A DNA stretch of 64,000 nucleotides, taken from Diphasiastrum complanatum. Its lineage: Eukaryota; Streptophyta; Lycopodiopsida; Lycopodiales; Lycopodiaceae. Both the position numbers and the translations under genes were made by a program. Positions 34,602-46,780 of this stretch are shown here, piece after piece. Position 1 is the first letter of the stretch; every line of letters starts with the position of its first letter. The stretch covers positions 28,943,192 through 29,007,191 of the forward strand of contig CM055097.1 in the NCBI GenBank assembly GCA_029204225.1. The letters run 5' to 3'. The notes under the pieces were generated by a model. That model worked only from the letters and a program-made list of their open reading frames with translations, did no database searches and was not told the DNA's origin.

Positions 34602-35222
34602 CGATTTATGGCCACAAACAGTGGGGACTTCAATTGTCCTACCAAAGGCCCCATGGATCTTCTAGAGGAGAGAAGAGAAGAGACGATTGTAAAGAAGGCA
34701 ATAGCCTCATTTCGAATTCCGACAGGACACATGCGATGCCTAAAGGGTACCTTCACAAGGGACAAGAAGCTAAGTGGATTAAAGTCTCATGACTGGCATA
34801 AATTTTTTCAGGTTGGCATGGCATATTTTTTATGTTGCTTCCACCTCAACATTGTGGATTACATTTTTTAGCATGTCCTGTGATTTCATGATGATCTAAT
34901 TGTGCATATATGTATTTCAATGACCAAATTGTTTTTGTGCATGCAGTTTGTGTTTCCCTTAATTTTGAGAGGGTTCTTGACAGAGGACTTAAGGAGTGCA
35001 ATCTACAAGCATGATGCATCATCATCAAATGGTTTGATCACACAAGACACACCTTCTCGATCTCACTAGTTGTCAACATCGCCATTAGTTTTTGAATATC
35101 AGCTTATTAATAATGAAACTATAGGAGATATTTGGGTAGAATTAGAGATAGACTCATTTGGTTTGGTAGATTTGTCACATGATGATGCGGCAAATGATAA
35201 CGATGAACCACCAAATGAATAA
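34602..35222 (+). pseudogene. CACTA tnp2 C-terminal remnant in inverted-repeat arm 1
   Basis: 'RIPTGHMRCLKGTFTRDKKL' and 'SGLKSHDWHKFF' match the tnp2 stretch that ends L.GLKSHDCH. Then, after an intron-like gap, 'LILRGFLTEDLRSAIYKHDA' matches the following LRG.L..D.R.AI box. The rest is an acidic tail '...DIWVELEIDSFGLVDLS' ending in a stop near 35222. The DUF4218-like part between them is gone. The left edge at 34602 is a sharp join with copia leader. The counterpart in arm 2 continues further upstream. Confidence 0.8.
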
Positions 35223-36931
35223 CTGAGACAGTACAATGTATTTCAACTCATTGTAATATCAATCATATTGCTCATAGATGCAATTACACTTTATTAATTG
35301 ATGCTATCAAATGGAAAATCACAAATCATAACTGTTTTTGTATCTCACCAAAGCATCATAGTCATGTGGAATTATCTCAAGTCTACTTTGAAATTTTGAC
35401 ACGTCATCAAAGCAACTTGATTCAACTATCAAAGAAGTCATGAAAATTTTAAAGGTGGATGAGATAGTGCCTTCCCTTTGCATATTTTCACGTATGCAAA
35501 CAAGCCTTGATGGCTCCTCCTTGGATCTTGATGTCCACTTGATGTAACTGAAAAACTGTCTGATGCACTTCTGCTAGTAAGTAGTAAATGCTAATAGCAA
35601 TACTCTAATAGATCTACGAAAAAGCTTTCTAGAGACTATAGAAGTCTTTAGTGATCAGCTATTTACACTAAAGCAGTTCAAGCTTATCTGGTAGGACAGC
35701 TAATCAGGTCGTAGATCGTAATTGGCAGTTAGCCGTAATGCGCTATCATCGATTCAGTTAGGACTTCCTGTAAGTTTACTTGCAAAGCAATTAGGACAAG
35801 TCTTCAGTTTCATATCAGGTAGAACAATAGCTATCATCCTTCGACATGTTCAACTTTCGGCGGAGTCATACGATATGTTGGAGGTTGTCGGATATGTCGG
35901 AGCAACCTTTTGAGTGATTCCCGAGTATTTCCACAGACTGTAGATTTCATTCTCATGGAAGAGAAGAGATAACCAATATTGGTTACTGAAATAATGGCAT
36001 CTGCATATTTGCAAATCATGACATTATTCATGTATTTGCATAATGCTCGGAGCTACTTATCCATTATATGGAATAAGTAGCTGAAATCTACTTATTCCAT
36101 ATAATGGACAAGTAGCTTTCAAATATGGTTATTGGAATCACTTATGTGGCTGGTACATTGAGGACAACAATAAACAGTTGTTCATTGATCATTATTGTTC
36201 CTCCTCTCAACATAATAGTCACATATGCATCATCAGTAAATACTATAGTTCTTACAAATTCGTCACATATTTCTAGTATCAATAGAGGATCCACACTTAT
36301 ATGCAATTGTCTACAACTACGAAAAGTTCAGTTGAAAGCAAACTTTCTAGTGATTATTACTACTTGATGATTGCGCCATGATTCATATAACTTTGTTTGT
36401 AGACCATGAAAAGAGTGTGCCTCAAAAATGCAAAAATCATTGGAGAACAAATATCTATCAAAAACAAAATTATTAGAAAACCATTAGGGAATACTAGAAC
36501 TCAAAATGGGCCCTTTGTCAAGATGTTGTTTTTGACTTCGCATGCTTTCAATACTTATGTGTCCCAATGAATGGTGTCCATTTGTGACGAACTGTAATAG
36601 TGGTTGACGTACGGAAATTGTATTTAACTTTTCCGGCCAAATTTTTGTGATTTTCAAATATCCCGCCTAGTAGATCAAACAATTGTGATTGGGCCACAGT
36701 TAATGTCCGAATACTCTTATGTTGCCCGTCATTGTACACTCGAGGTTGATTTGACGTCCATAGTCGTAAACTGTAGTTAACTAATCCTTGTAGTTTAGAA
36801 ATTTCTTGTCATTCATAGGTATACATCTCATTTTCTTCATTCTATCTCTTATTTTGGATTGTCATTCTTAGGTTTACCTCGCAATCTCTACATTCTCTTC
36901 GTTCTCAGCCTGTGTGTTTGTATTTTCGACT
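35223..36931. other. Spacer between tnp2 tail and gene C
   Basis: Shared with arm 2, with no recognised coding sequence. Across 36500-36720 lie TAATAGTGGTTGACGTACGG-type sequences, and a CT-rich leader-like patch precedes the gene C start. Confidence 0.5.
36051..36117. repeat. 67-bp hairpin
   Basis: Left arm AGCTACTTATCCATTATATG + GAATAAGTAG, loop CTGAAAT, right arm complementary over 30 bp with a single mismatch. In the other inverted-repeat arm (about 55974) only one half is present. Confidence 0.95.
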
Positions 36932-38280
36932 AATGGCTACACATAATCAGAGACCAAGAGAATCCATTGATGCAATCAATATTTGCAATGAAGAAAATGC
37001 AGAAGATCAATGGATACCGAGAATATATCAAAAATATCAATGGATCTTAATTCGTCCCTCTACAAAAGGCTCATTTCAAAAAAGAAAAAGATCGGATAAC
37101 ATATATAGAAGCTCTTGGAAAGGCAGGATAATGAATTTTAAAGTATCACCTACCGGTCAATCTATCACGGAAGTTTTAGTTCAGCATGCTTATCTTCACA
37201 ATGAGTTCAACATTCATGATTTGAATCCAAATGATAGAAGAAAATGTAATTGTAAGTTTTCAGATTTAATTTATTTCAGGTTAGCATTTTCTTTAGATTA
37301 TATTTTTCTTCTGATATTTTTGTTGGTTTTGCAGATTTGCATCCATCAAATTTCATTGAATGGCAAACAGTTCAATCGATTGCAGGAATAATCGATGTCA
37401 TACATTCGGATATCGGTATTTTACAATATAAAGGTCGTTCTCCAAAATCACTTTTAGATTCAGGAGTTTTCTTTTATGATCACATCTATTTTCCTGATGA
37501 AAATGGTTTAGTTGGTAGTTTAGAGCCATATCCTCTACCAGATTTTTTGAGTGAGGAATGGATTTCTCCTGATGCAGCAATTTCAGAAAGTTTTTGATCT
37601 AGGCTATATATTGATATTCAGAGTATATTAAAATATAGCACTGGATCAAAGAATAATAGATTAAGTTGGTATCTATCTTTTACTATTTTTGTTGATTTTT
37701 TTTCCAAATGCAATGTTCGGAGAACGAAAACATTGTTTATTTGTAAGGACCTGAGTGCTAAAATAATCGCCGAGTTGTTGGATGATGGTTGGGATACAAA
37801 ACAAAATCAACAAGTTGAGTGCAGAGTATGTTACTCATCCGTGATATTAGATATCACATCGAAAAACAAATGCTCACTTTGATGCTGTATTATAGAAGAT
37901 GGATTAAATGCAAAAATGTTTGGAAGCCACTTAATCAAGATTTTGGTATAAACCCTCAAGAGCAACTTCAGATAACAATGAAAAAAAATAACAACATTCT
38001 TGCAATGGTTGAGGTCAAGGAAGATTGGTGTCTCAATCACATTCGATCAGAACTAGACATGTTGCAATTCGATCTACCTTAGTACTATCAATTTCGATTG
38101 AATAGTGTAAAGGTACGTTATGCCATATAAAAATATTTCTTTTTTTCTATTTCTAAGTGAATCAGTTTAATAAAATATATTAACTAAAACAAGTTCTCTT
38201 GTGCAGGTAAGAGTAAATCAAGAAGAGCATATAAAATACAAAGATATTGGAACATCCATCGAAATTGAAGATCCATAGAT
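36932..38280 (+). pseudogene. Gene C, copy 1 (unrecognised, two or more exons)
   Basis: The start is taken at ATGGCTACACATAATC (36932). Exon 1 (to 37251, donor GTAAGT) has 'KYQWILIRPSTKGSF', the basic 'QKRKRSDNIYRSSWKGRIMN' and 'TEVLVQHAYLHNEFNIHDL'. Exon 2 (from 37336, acceptor TTTGCAG) has 'NFIEWQTVQSIAGIIDVIHS', 'GVFFYDHIYFPDENGL' and 'YPLPDFLSEEW', then TGA, then 'LFICKDLSAKIIAELLDDGW'. A frame change leads to 'LYYRRWIKCKNVWKPLNQ' and 'NHIRSELDMLQFDLP'. A last segment (from about 38207) has 'NQEEHIKYKDIGTSIEIED'. I do not recognise the family. The other copy (53783-55125) carries the same TGA after 'ESF', so both derive from an already broken gene. Confidence 0.6.
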
Positions 38281-38394
38281 TATGAACTATGGAATTTTGT
38301 ATTATGTAATACAATTTTTTGTATACATCATTTTTGAAAATATATGAATCACTTTTTCTATGAGGCTCTTTCATTTCTATGATTTTCATTTCCA

Positions 38395-38510
38395 TGGTGC
38401 AAAACACAATGTAATTGCAATTGGATAATATGAGGTTTCAATTACAAGATTCATTGTCTCCTGCAGGAAATGCATTATCTCCATTGGGGAGATCTTCAGT
38501 CACTTGAACT
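38395..38510 (-). pseudogene. Extra Ulp1-type terminal exon
   Basis: Minus strand: 'ISPMEIMHFLQETMNLVIE', 'SYYPIAITLCF'. It aligns with the terminal protease exon of the copies at 10746 and 38956 ('FPMEIMHFRQETIKLVIENS'). A second such exon lies 450 bp further on, so two protease copies abut here, or the exon was duplicated. Confidence 0.65.
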
Positions 38511-38955
38511 CTAGCGACCACTACAATCAGATATCGAATCAATGCTTGTCCTTGTTGAAGTCTCGTATATATCGATTGTATTTTTTGTCTTCATTTTCTT
38601 GGTCTGTATTGTCCTTGTCTTGGCATATTTAGATATGTTCAGATGATGATCTGATCAAAACTTTGCTGCAACAAATCTAAGTGAACTAATGTCGCATGTT
38701 TGGATTGGTTGTGGAAAAGGTTCAATCAGATCATCACTCTGAACTTATCCAGAAAAGACCATGGTAAAGGCAAGGCAGACCAAGGCTATGAAAAACAAAC
38801 ATGTCGGAAAACCATAGAAATTGAAGATGAATGAATCATAACCTGAATTAATAACAAGAAAAAAAAACAAGTAAGAACAACCATAGAAAAACTTTAAAAT
38901 TTTCTCGGGTATATGTGTCTCATCCACATCAAGTGAGACGAATATTTAATCATCA

Positions 38956-40500
38956 TCAACTATCTATAATCTCTAAATCCATTTTTCGAGTTGGAAGTAG
39001 CTTGGGTGGAGAACACTCAGCCATTGCAACTGGATATGAATTTTCTATCAAAAGCTTTATGGTCTCCTGCCTGAAGTGCATTATCTCCATTGGAGAGACC
39101 TTCGGGCATTTAAACTAAAAAAAAACATAAACACAGTTAAATATAATTAGTCAAAGATTAGTTAATAGGAATTTGAATATGAAAAAAACAAAAACACAAT
39201 TGAAAGTTATTAATTGAAGATTACCTCTTCCAAATTTGGAAGTCCATCTTGTAGTGCAAGCCAATTAAAAAAGTGTTTGGCATTGCATACGATATACAAA
39301 CCACAGCTGACATAATTAACCTGCTGGAAGGATTGCAGAATCTAAATTTTAACATTATGAGATATCGGATCAACGTGCAGGATGTTATAGTTAAATCTAC
39401 AACGGAAACAAGCACGCGTCGAACCAATACCCAAAAAATATTGTTTGAATATCGGATCAGCGCGCACGTTATAAAAAGAAACCAAACGATAACTACAAGG
39501 GCGCGTCGAACCGATATTGATAAATTTTTACCTCTGCATCAACAATTTATAGCTTCGTATATGTTTTTGCATTTGATACTGGAAAGAGTTCCACTATTTT
39601 TTGAATATGGCTCCTGGCAATTTTGTGTGTGTGTGTAATAGAGTTCATCTTTAAACAAATTGGATTATACACACCCTCATCATTGACGTATAAGGACAAC
39701 ACATATAAGCTCTAATGATTACTACAATCAGAAAACAATAAATTTATGAGAATCAATGTGAAATCAAAATTCATATGAAAAATTCAACATAATAAAATCT
39801 GAAAAAAAAACACTTACTTTGTTATGTATGGCAGCACGAGAATTGGAGTCCTCAGTCTGACGTATTGGGGTATATCATCATGCAGTAAAATCAGGAAAAT
39901 CAAATGCAGCCATGAATTGAAGGAAAAACAATGCTACATCTATAAACAATGGGGTCTGGAAAAACTCCATCCAGTACTGAATGGCCCCACCTCCTACATT
40001 GTCACCTAGCATTTTATCCCTATGTTCTAATTCATCTATATCTAAACTAGAAAGAGAGAGACCAGCATTGGTTTTCGGCATCCTAAAACTATATCGAGTA
40101 CCTAAAGCTTTAAGATATGTGTTTAACAATTGGTCATATTGTACATGTTGAGGAGTATTTACAAAGGCAAGTGCAGGGGGTGACGGAAGTAATACAAATA
40201 AACCAGAAAAAGAATTGTCATTCAAAATTGATTCTACCTTTACATTAACAAAATCATCTAAATCATTTTCTAGAACAGGAGGTGGGGAACTAATATTTAT
40301 GGGGGTAGGAGGAGGAGATTTATTAGGAGAGAAACATTTAGCAAGAGAGGGTAAAGATGGAGTTCTGGGAGGAGTAGATCGAGACTTAGGAGAAGAATTG
40401 GGAGGAGAATGCCTAGAAGAAAGAATCTCATTCAGAGGAGATGGCTTGGAAAAATCCCTCGTTTTATTTGTAGCGTCAAGAGACCTCTTTTTCAATCTGG
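38956..40500 (-). pseudogene. Ulp1/C48-type cysteine protease, copy 3
   Basis: From the high end: a linker rich in Pro, Ser and Lys ('KKRSLDATNKTRDFSKPSP') and a helical region ('HVQYDQLLNTYLKALGTRYS', to about 39880), then 'LRTPILVLPYITK' with donor GTAAGT (about 39810). Joined to the next exon this would make the His motif, but that exon is disrupted. Next are 'CLKMNSIT' with an AC repeat (about 39540-39720), the nucleophile exon 39225-39332 ('QQVNYVSCGLYIVCNAKHFF') and the last exon 38956-39114 (Gln kept in 'MHFRQETIKL'). The acceptor before the nucleophile exon is lost (CTGCAA where the 10.5-kb copy has CTACAG). The N-terminus is truncated at about 40500 by the dispersed repeat, so it is unknown whether a histone domain was present. 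Confidence 0.7.
39355..39535 (-). repeat. Motif cluster in copy-3 protease intron
   Basis: ATATCGGATCAACGTGCAG, ACGCGTCGAACCAATAC, ATATCGGATCAGCGCGCAC and GCGCGTCGAACCGATATT. Same motif set and position as the intron at 10335-10526. Confidence 0.6.
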
Positions 40501-41265
40501 TGATAGACAGACAATATGTAGTTGCAATTCTGTCCATTTACCGTGTTAATGAACGAGTTATAGATTTCATTCAGAGAATGTATCTTATGGATATCAAAGA
40601 TTTACAAGTATTGTTAATATAGTAAGTTTAAATGCATTTCTATAAAAATTATCAGGATTTATTGTAGTCATGGGTATTCATACGCAATGAATTAATGTGT
40701 ACATTACTTGTATCAATATAAATGATTTGTTCATAAATATTAGTATCCAATTGAGTATAAGATTTTATTCAGTTTTGTTTTGTTTGTTATGTGACTATCG
40801 AATATCATGTTATGAATTCATATCTAGAATCAAAAATATTTTCGTAGATGTATGCATGTTCATGAACGATGTACGTAGATTTTAATCAATGGTAGAAAAC
40901 CAAATCTTTTGTATGAGGTGGAAAACCCTTATGCATATAATATTACGTATGTATGTTGGTGAAAAATCTAACAAAAGTACGTAATTTACAAGAAATGTAC
41001 AGAAAAACGTACTTGATAAAACAGTACATTGTCATTCATAGTTTGTTCCATGGTTTTGTATATGTAAACCAGTTTTTTTTTTTTGCCTGGTGATAAATAG
41101 AAAACAATCATATTTCAATTTAAATAATCAAGTACCAAACAAGAAAATGAAATTTTCTATAAAGGAACAAGATCTTGTGTACATGTAATAATACATGCAA
41201 TAGTTAGTTACTGATGTAAAATTAGTAGTACATGGTTTGTTTAAATGTGTGATTTTATCGTCTCG
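40497..41265. repeat. Dispersed AT-rich repeat, copy B
   Basis: Homologous to 4530-5271 with the same landmarks in the same order. It begins where the copy-3 protease gene is cut off. Confidence 0.85.
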
Positions 41266-41620
41266 ATATCATAGTAATTAGATAGACGTTCTTATGTATA
41301 CAAAGAAATAGAACAACTTAGACTAGTTAATAATAAGCATTTTTTCTATTTGATGTTTCGTTTGATTATCTTAAATTTTGTCTTGGTCTTTGTAATTGAT
41401 TAAGAAATGTTGCCTATCATGTTTAATAGTTTTCCTTCGGCTGGTTTTTCTATGTCGTGCTATTAAGTTCATGTACAATCATACCTCCTCGTACATGCAC
41501 GAATATATGTAATTGTTGGTAGTTTATTAATCATGAACATTTTTGTATCAGTTGAAAACTTTTTGCATTTGTAACATTTTGTATATTCGCTAGTGAATTG
41601 TGTTACGACACAATATTGGC

Positions 41621-42206
41621 ATGTAGTCATAGATCTTTATATGCAACGAGTTAATTTATGCTACTCGTATTAATACAACTGATTTGTTCATAAATATTAT
41701 TACGCAGTTAAGTATAAGATTTTATGCAATTTTGTTTTGTTTGTTATGTGACTATTTAATATTGTGTCTAGAGTCACAAATATTTTCATAGATGTATGCA
41801 TGTTCATGAACGATGTACGTACTTTTTAGATAATAGTAGAAAAACCAATTTTTGTATAAGGTGGAAGACCCTTATGCATATAATATTATGTATGTACGTT
41901 GGTGGAAAATACAACAAAAGTACGTAATTTACAAGGAATGTATAGAAGAACACACTTGACAAAACAGTACATGGTTATTCATATTTTGTTCCATAGTTTT
42001 GTATATGTGAATCTATTTTTCCGATCTGGTGATAGATAGACAACAAATACATTCCAATCTAAATAATCAAGTATCAAACAAAAAAATGAAATTTTGTATA
42101 TAAGAACAAAATCTTTTGTACATGTAATAATACATGCAATAATTGGTTGTTAATATAAAAGTAATATGTAGTTTGTTTAAATGTGTGATTTTGTTGTTTC
42201 AATATT
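41621..42206. repeat. Dispersed AT-rich repeat, copy C
   Basis: Starts later in the unit than copies A and B (from GTAGTCATAG...) and ends near TGTTGTTTCAAT. It is more diverged. The interval 41266-41620 between B and C holds no recognised feature. Confidence 0.8.
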
Positions 42207-42705
42207 GTTACAACTACATCATGAAGCGTTGCACAAATTATGTGAAACCCGATTGATGGCAGATCATGCGTCAGCAGCAGAGAAAGCCCGCCGCAAGGCA
42301 TGGCACGATCATCAATTGCACAAAAAAGATTTGAAAGCAGGAGATCTTGCATTGATGTACAAAACTAAGGGCCAAGATTTTTATAACCTATTTTCACAGT
42401 ACTGTACATGCCTGCAATTGATCAGCCAAACTAGTATTTAGTGTAATGGACCCACCAAATTCACCTATAAGTTGGCTGAATTCGATTCATTCCTCACTTG
42501 TGCTAGCGAAGCTCTTGCAAATTTTTCCCACGACCAAAGCCTTCCAAACTTCCTGAACTACTTTCTGATATACTTTCATGCATTTTACATTTTCTTTCTG
42601 ATCATCATGTCTTATACAGATACTTCCCAGTCTCCGCGTTATATTATCCATCGTGGTGTCCCATCTGCAACGGACATCATGATCCTTCCTAGCACCAGTG
42701 GATGA
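42200..42705 (+). pseudogene. Ty3/gypsy integrase C-terminal remnant
   Basis: 'LMADHASAAEKARRKAWHDH' then 'QLHKKDLKAGDLALMYKTK' fits the Ty3 integrase tail (A.....K..HD......F..GD.VL......). After a frame change comes 'NGPTKFTYKLAEFDSF', the usual ..G.YKL...D.. segment. No catalytic DDE core precedes it, because copy C of the dispersed repeat abuts. It is followed by the 230-bp segment shared with 27764-27994. Confidence 0.7.
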
Positions 42706-42757
42706 CCCTTGCGGAGCCTTTGCTTACTGCAATGGGTATTCATGAGAGAGCCTTTTC

Positions 42758-42987
42758 ATCATGAATAAATATAGAGGCTACGTGTGGCATTGGAGCGAAC
42801 TAATTGTTGCGTGGGATTGTCATTGGGCAACTCGGTTAAAGAGGATTTTCAATGGAGTTTCAATCCAGACGAAAAAAGAGAAGTTACTGAGCAGTCACAG
42901 TGAGTGGGAACAATCGGAGGCAAAAAAGGACAAAATAACTGCGAACCCTTTCAAACTACCATCTTAGGAACAGGGTACGTACAGAAC
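42758..42987 (+). repeat. Duplicated segment, copy 2 (pair at 27764-27994)
   Basis: Same content as 27764-27994. Here it follows a Ty3 integrase tail. Confidence 0.85.
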
Positions 42988-43009
42988 CATGAAGCATAAA
43001 TGAATGGTA

Positions 43010-43386
43010 TCTAAAGCCTAAACTCTAAAACATAAATAAAGATAATATGAACTAGGGTAGCATGAAGTAGTAATCATGAAACATAAACCAGTGGCATCAC
43101 ACTTATATGCACACGCAAACACACACACACCCACCCTATACCCTAAAACCTAAACACACACGAAGAGAAAAAAAAAAACATAGTAGATTGCTAATCAAAA
43201 TTCCAGAACCGTACGATTATATCCTATTCCCGAATGTCACCACATGCTCCCTCCCTACGGCGTTTGGTCTTTCTTGTGGAACTTATCGTGCAACAAGAAA
43301 CATTTGAACCACACCTTTAACGGAAGAAAACATGGGCTACACACCTTCCTAGAATTGGGAGTGTTGGTTACCTTTAACTCTTCCAT

Positions 43387-43453
<67 letters not shown>

Positions 43454-43761
43454 ATGAAACATAACCAATACATAACACATAAATTAAAGTAACAAGAATA
43501 AATTAAGATCCTACAATTTAGAGTAGCATGAACTAGTAAGCATCAAACATAAATCAAGATACTACGAATTAGGATAGCTTGAAGTAGTAATTATGAAACA
43601 TAAACGAGTGGCATCATACTTACATGCATATGTACACATGCACACACACACCCTATACCCTAAAACCTAAACACACATGAAGAGAAAAAAAAAAAGAACA
43701 TAGTAGAAGGGCTACACACCTTACTAGAATAGGGAGTGTTTGTTACCTTTAACTCTTCCAT

Positions 43762-43826
<65 letters not shown>

Positions 43827-44271
43827 GCATGAAACATAACTAATACATAGCACAAATAATGATCTTGCAAAACAAAGTAACATGAATAATTTAAGATCTT
43901 ACAATTTAGAGTAGCATGAACTAGTAAGCATGAAACATAAATCAAGATAGTATGAATTAGGGTAGCATAAACTAGTAATCCTGAAGCATAAACGAATGGC
44001 ATCTAAAGCCTAAACCCTAAAACCTATAACCTAAACACACACGAAGAGAAAAAAATGAAAGAACATAGTAGAGTGCTAATCAAAACTCCCAAACCGTACG
44101 ATTATATCTTATTCCAAAATGTTACCACATGCTCCCTCCCTACGGCGTTTGGGCTTTCTTGTGGAACTTAAGGTCCAACAAGAAACATTTGAACCACACC
44201 TTTAACAGAAGAAAACAAGGGCTACACACCTTCCTAGAATTGGGAGTGTTGGTTACCTTTAATTCTTCCAT

Positions 44272-44345
<74 letters not shown>

Positions 44346-44650
44346 AGTATGAAACATAACTAATACATAACACATAAATTAAAGTAGCAAGAATAAATTT
44401 AAATTAAGATCCTACAATTTAGAGTAGTATGAACTAGTAAGCATCAAACATAAATCAAGATACTATGAATCAGGATAGCTGGAACTAGTAATCATGAAAC
44501 ATAAACGAGTGGCATCATACTTACATGCACACGCACACGCGCACACACACAACCTAAAACCTAAAACCTAAACACACACGAAGAGAAAAAAAGAAAGAAC
44601 ATAGTAGAAGGGCTACGCACCTTCTTAGAATTGGGAGTGTTTTTACCTTT

Positions 44651-44730
<80 letters not shown>

Positions 44731-45165
44731 ATGAAACATAACTAATACATAACACATAAATAATGATCTTGCAAAATAAAGTAACATGAATAATTTAATA
44801 TCCTACAATTTAGAGTAGCATGAACTAGTAAGCATGAAACATAAATCAAGATACTATGAATTAGTGTAGCATAAACTAGTAATCATTAAGCATAAACGAA
44901 TGGCATCTAAAGCCTAAACCCTAAAACTTAAAACCTAAATACACACGAAGAGAGAAAAATGAAAGAACATTGTAGAGTGCTAATCAAAACTCCCAAACCG
45001 TACGATTATATCCTATTCCAGAATGTCACTACATGCTCCCTCCCTACGCGTTTGGGCTTTCTTGTGGAACTTATGGTCCAACAACAAACATTTGAACGAC
45101 GTCTTTAATGGAAGAAAACAAGGGCTACACACCTTCCTAGAATTGGGAGTGTTGGTTACCTTTAA

Positions 45166-45229
<64 letters not shown>

Positions 45230-45678
45230 AGCATGAAATATGACTAATACATAACACATAAATTATGATCCTGCAAATTAAAGTAACAAGACTAAATTAA
45301 GATCCTACAATCTACAGTTGCATGAACTAGTAAGCATGAAACATAAATCAAGATAATATGAATTAGAGTAGCATGAACTAGTAATCATTAAATATAAACG
45401 AATGGCATCACACTTATACGCACACGCACACGCACACACACCCACCCTATACCCTAAAACCTAAACACACATGAAGAGAAAAAAAAAAAACATAGTAGAG
45501 TGCTAATTAAAACTCCCGAACCATACGATTATATCATATTCCAGAATGTCACCACATGCTCCCTCCCTACGGCGTTTGGGCTTTTTTGTGGAACTTATCG
45601 TCCAACAATTAACGGAAGAAAACAAGGGCTACACACTATCCTAGAATTGGGAGTGTTGGTTACCTTTCACTCTTCCAT

Positions 45679-45777
<99 letters not shown>

Positions 45778-46215
45778 ATGAAACATAACTATTACATAAC
45801 ACATAAATTAAAGTAACAGGAATAAATTAAGATACTATAATTTAGAGTAACATGAACTTGTAAGCATGAAACATAAATCAAGATAATATGAGTTTGGGTA
45901 GCATGAACTAGTAATCATGAAAGATAAACGAGTGGCATCACACTTACATGCACAGACACACACATGCACACACACACCCTAAAACCTAACACACAAGAAG
46001 AGAAGAAAAAAAAAGAACATAGTAGAGTACTAATCAAGACTCCCGCACTGTACGATTATATCCTATTCCAAAATGTCACCACATGCTCCCTCCCTACGAC
46101 ATTTGGGCTTTCTTGTGGAACTTATCATCCAACAAGAAGCATTTGAACCATGCCTTTAACAAAAAAAAAACAAGGGCTACACACCTTTCTAGAATTGAGA
46201 GTGTTGGTTACCTTT

Positions 46216-46310
<95 letters not shown>
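43010..46310. repeat. Satellite-like tandem array with embedded (CT)n tracts
   Basis: About seven units, each ending in a CT tract: 43389-43450, 43764-43823, 44274-44344, 44653-44728, 45168-45228, 45680-45774 and 46218-46310. Long units (about 510 bp) contain CACATGCTCCCTCCCTACG and TTTGGGCTTTCTTGTGGAAC (near 43243, 44125, 45030, 45554, 46080). Two short units (about 375 bp) lack that part. The order by CT tract is long-short-long-short-long-long-long. Each unit also has CA runs and telomere-like ACCCTAAAACCTAAACAC. The ORFs ('MLPPYGVWAFLWNL...SLSLSL') recur only because the unit recurs. Confidence 0.9.
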
Positions 46311-46313
<3 letters not shown>

Positions 46314-46399
46314 TCTTTGCTTTTGATTGTTTTTTTAAGCCATTTGATGGTGGTTTTTATGAAATTTGCTAAAATAATTTTATTAGTAAGGTCACTTCC

Positions 46400-46780
46400 T
46401 AGGTCTTGCTGGAGTGAAACTAACCTTTATCGATGGATTTGTTGGACTCAATTTGTATGTATCTTCTAAAAAGCCAAGTATACTACTACTTTTGTATAAC
46501 TCGATTCAAACTTGTGTTTTAAAACCAACTCACTTCAAATATATGCTAAGAAACCAACTCAACAAGACTATCAAGGCTCTAAAATCAAATAATTGTGGTT
46601 GATTATTGGTCAGTCTATACTTGAAGGACATACATAATTCTTGAGAGTGGAGATCATTTATTTTCTTAGGCCAACTATGGAGTTCCCCAACGGGTTTATA
46701 AAAACATTTGTTAAGAAGTGTGGTCATTTCAAGGACAAACGTAATCAAGAAGGCAGCATGAAGGCCACAATGTAGTGAAA
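46400..46780 (+). pseudogene. Possible copia integrase core remnant
   Basis: 'TIKALKSNNCG' resembles the copia integrase start of 'K.LRSDNGGEY', and about 100 bp on a frame gives 'NYGVPQRVYKN' where TPQQNGVAER.N would be expected. Stops interrupt both. The match is short, so this is tentative. 46781-47169 beyond it holds nothing recognisable. Confidence 0.4.

Larger units (their letters stand above)
34602..38271 (+). repeat. Large inverted repeat, arm 1
   Basis: It pairs in inverse orientation with 53783-58371. Long stretches match almost base for base, including the tnp2 tail, the spacer and gene C. Arm 2 has about 0.93 kb more near 56748-57678, and arm 1 has an extra half-palindrome near 36081-36117. 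Confidence 0.9.

Noticed and set aside
44028-44040. Telomere-like CCCTAAA words as a telomeric or interstitial telomere block
   Set aside because: Only one or two degenerate words per satellite unit, not a run of telomere repeats.
43010-46310. Regularly spaced repeats, considered as a CRISPR-like array
   Set aside because: Units are 375-540 bp and built around CT tracts, with no short palindromic repeat and unique-spacer pattern. The genome is eukaryotic.
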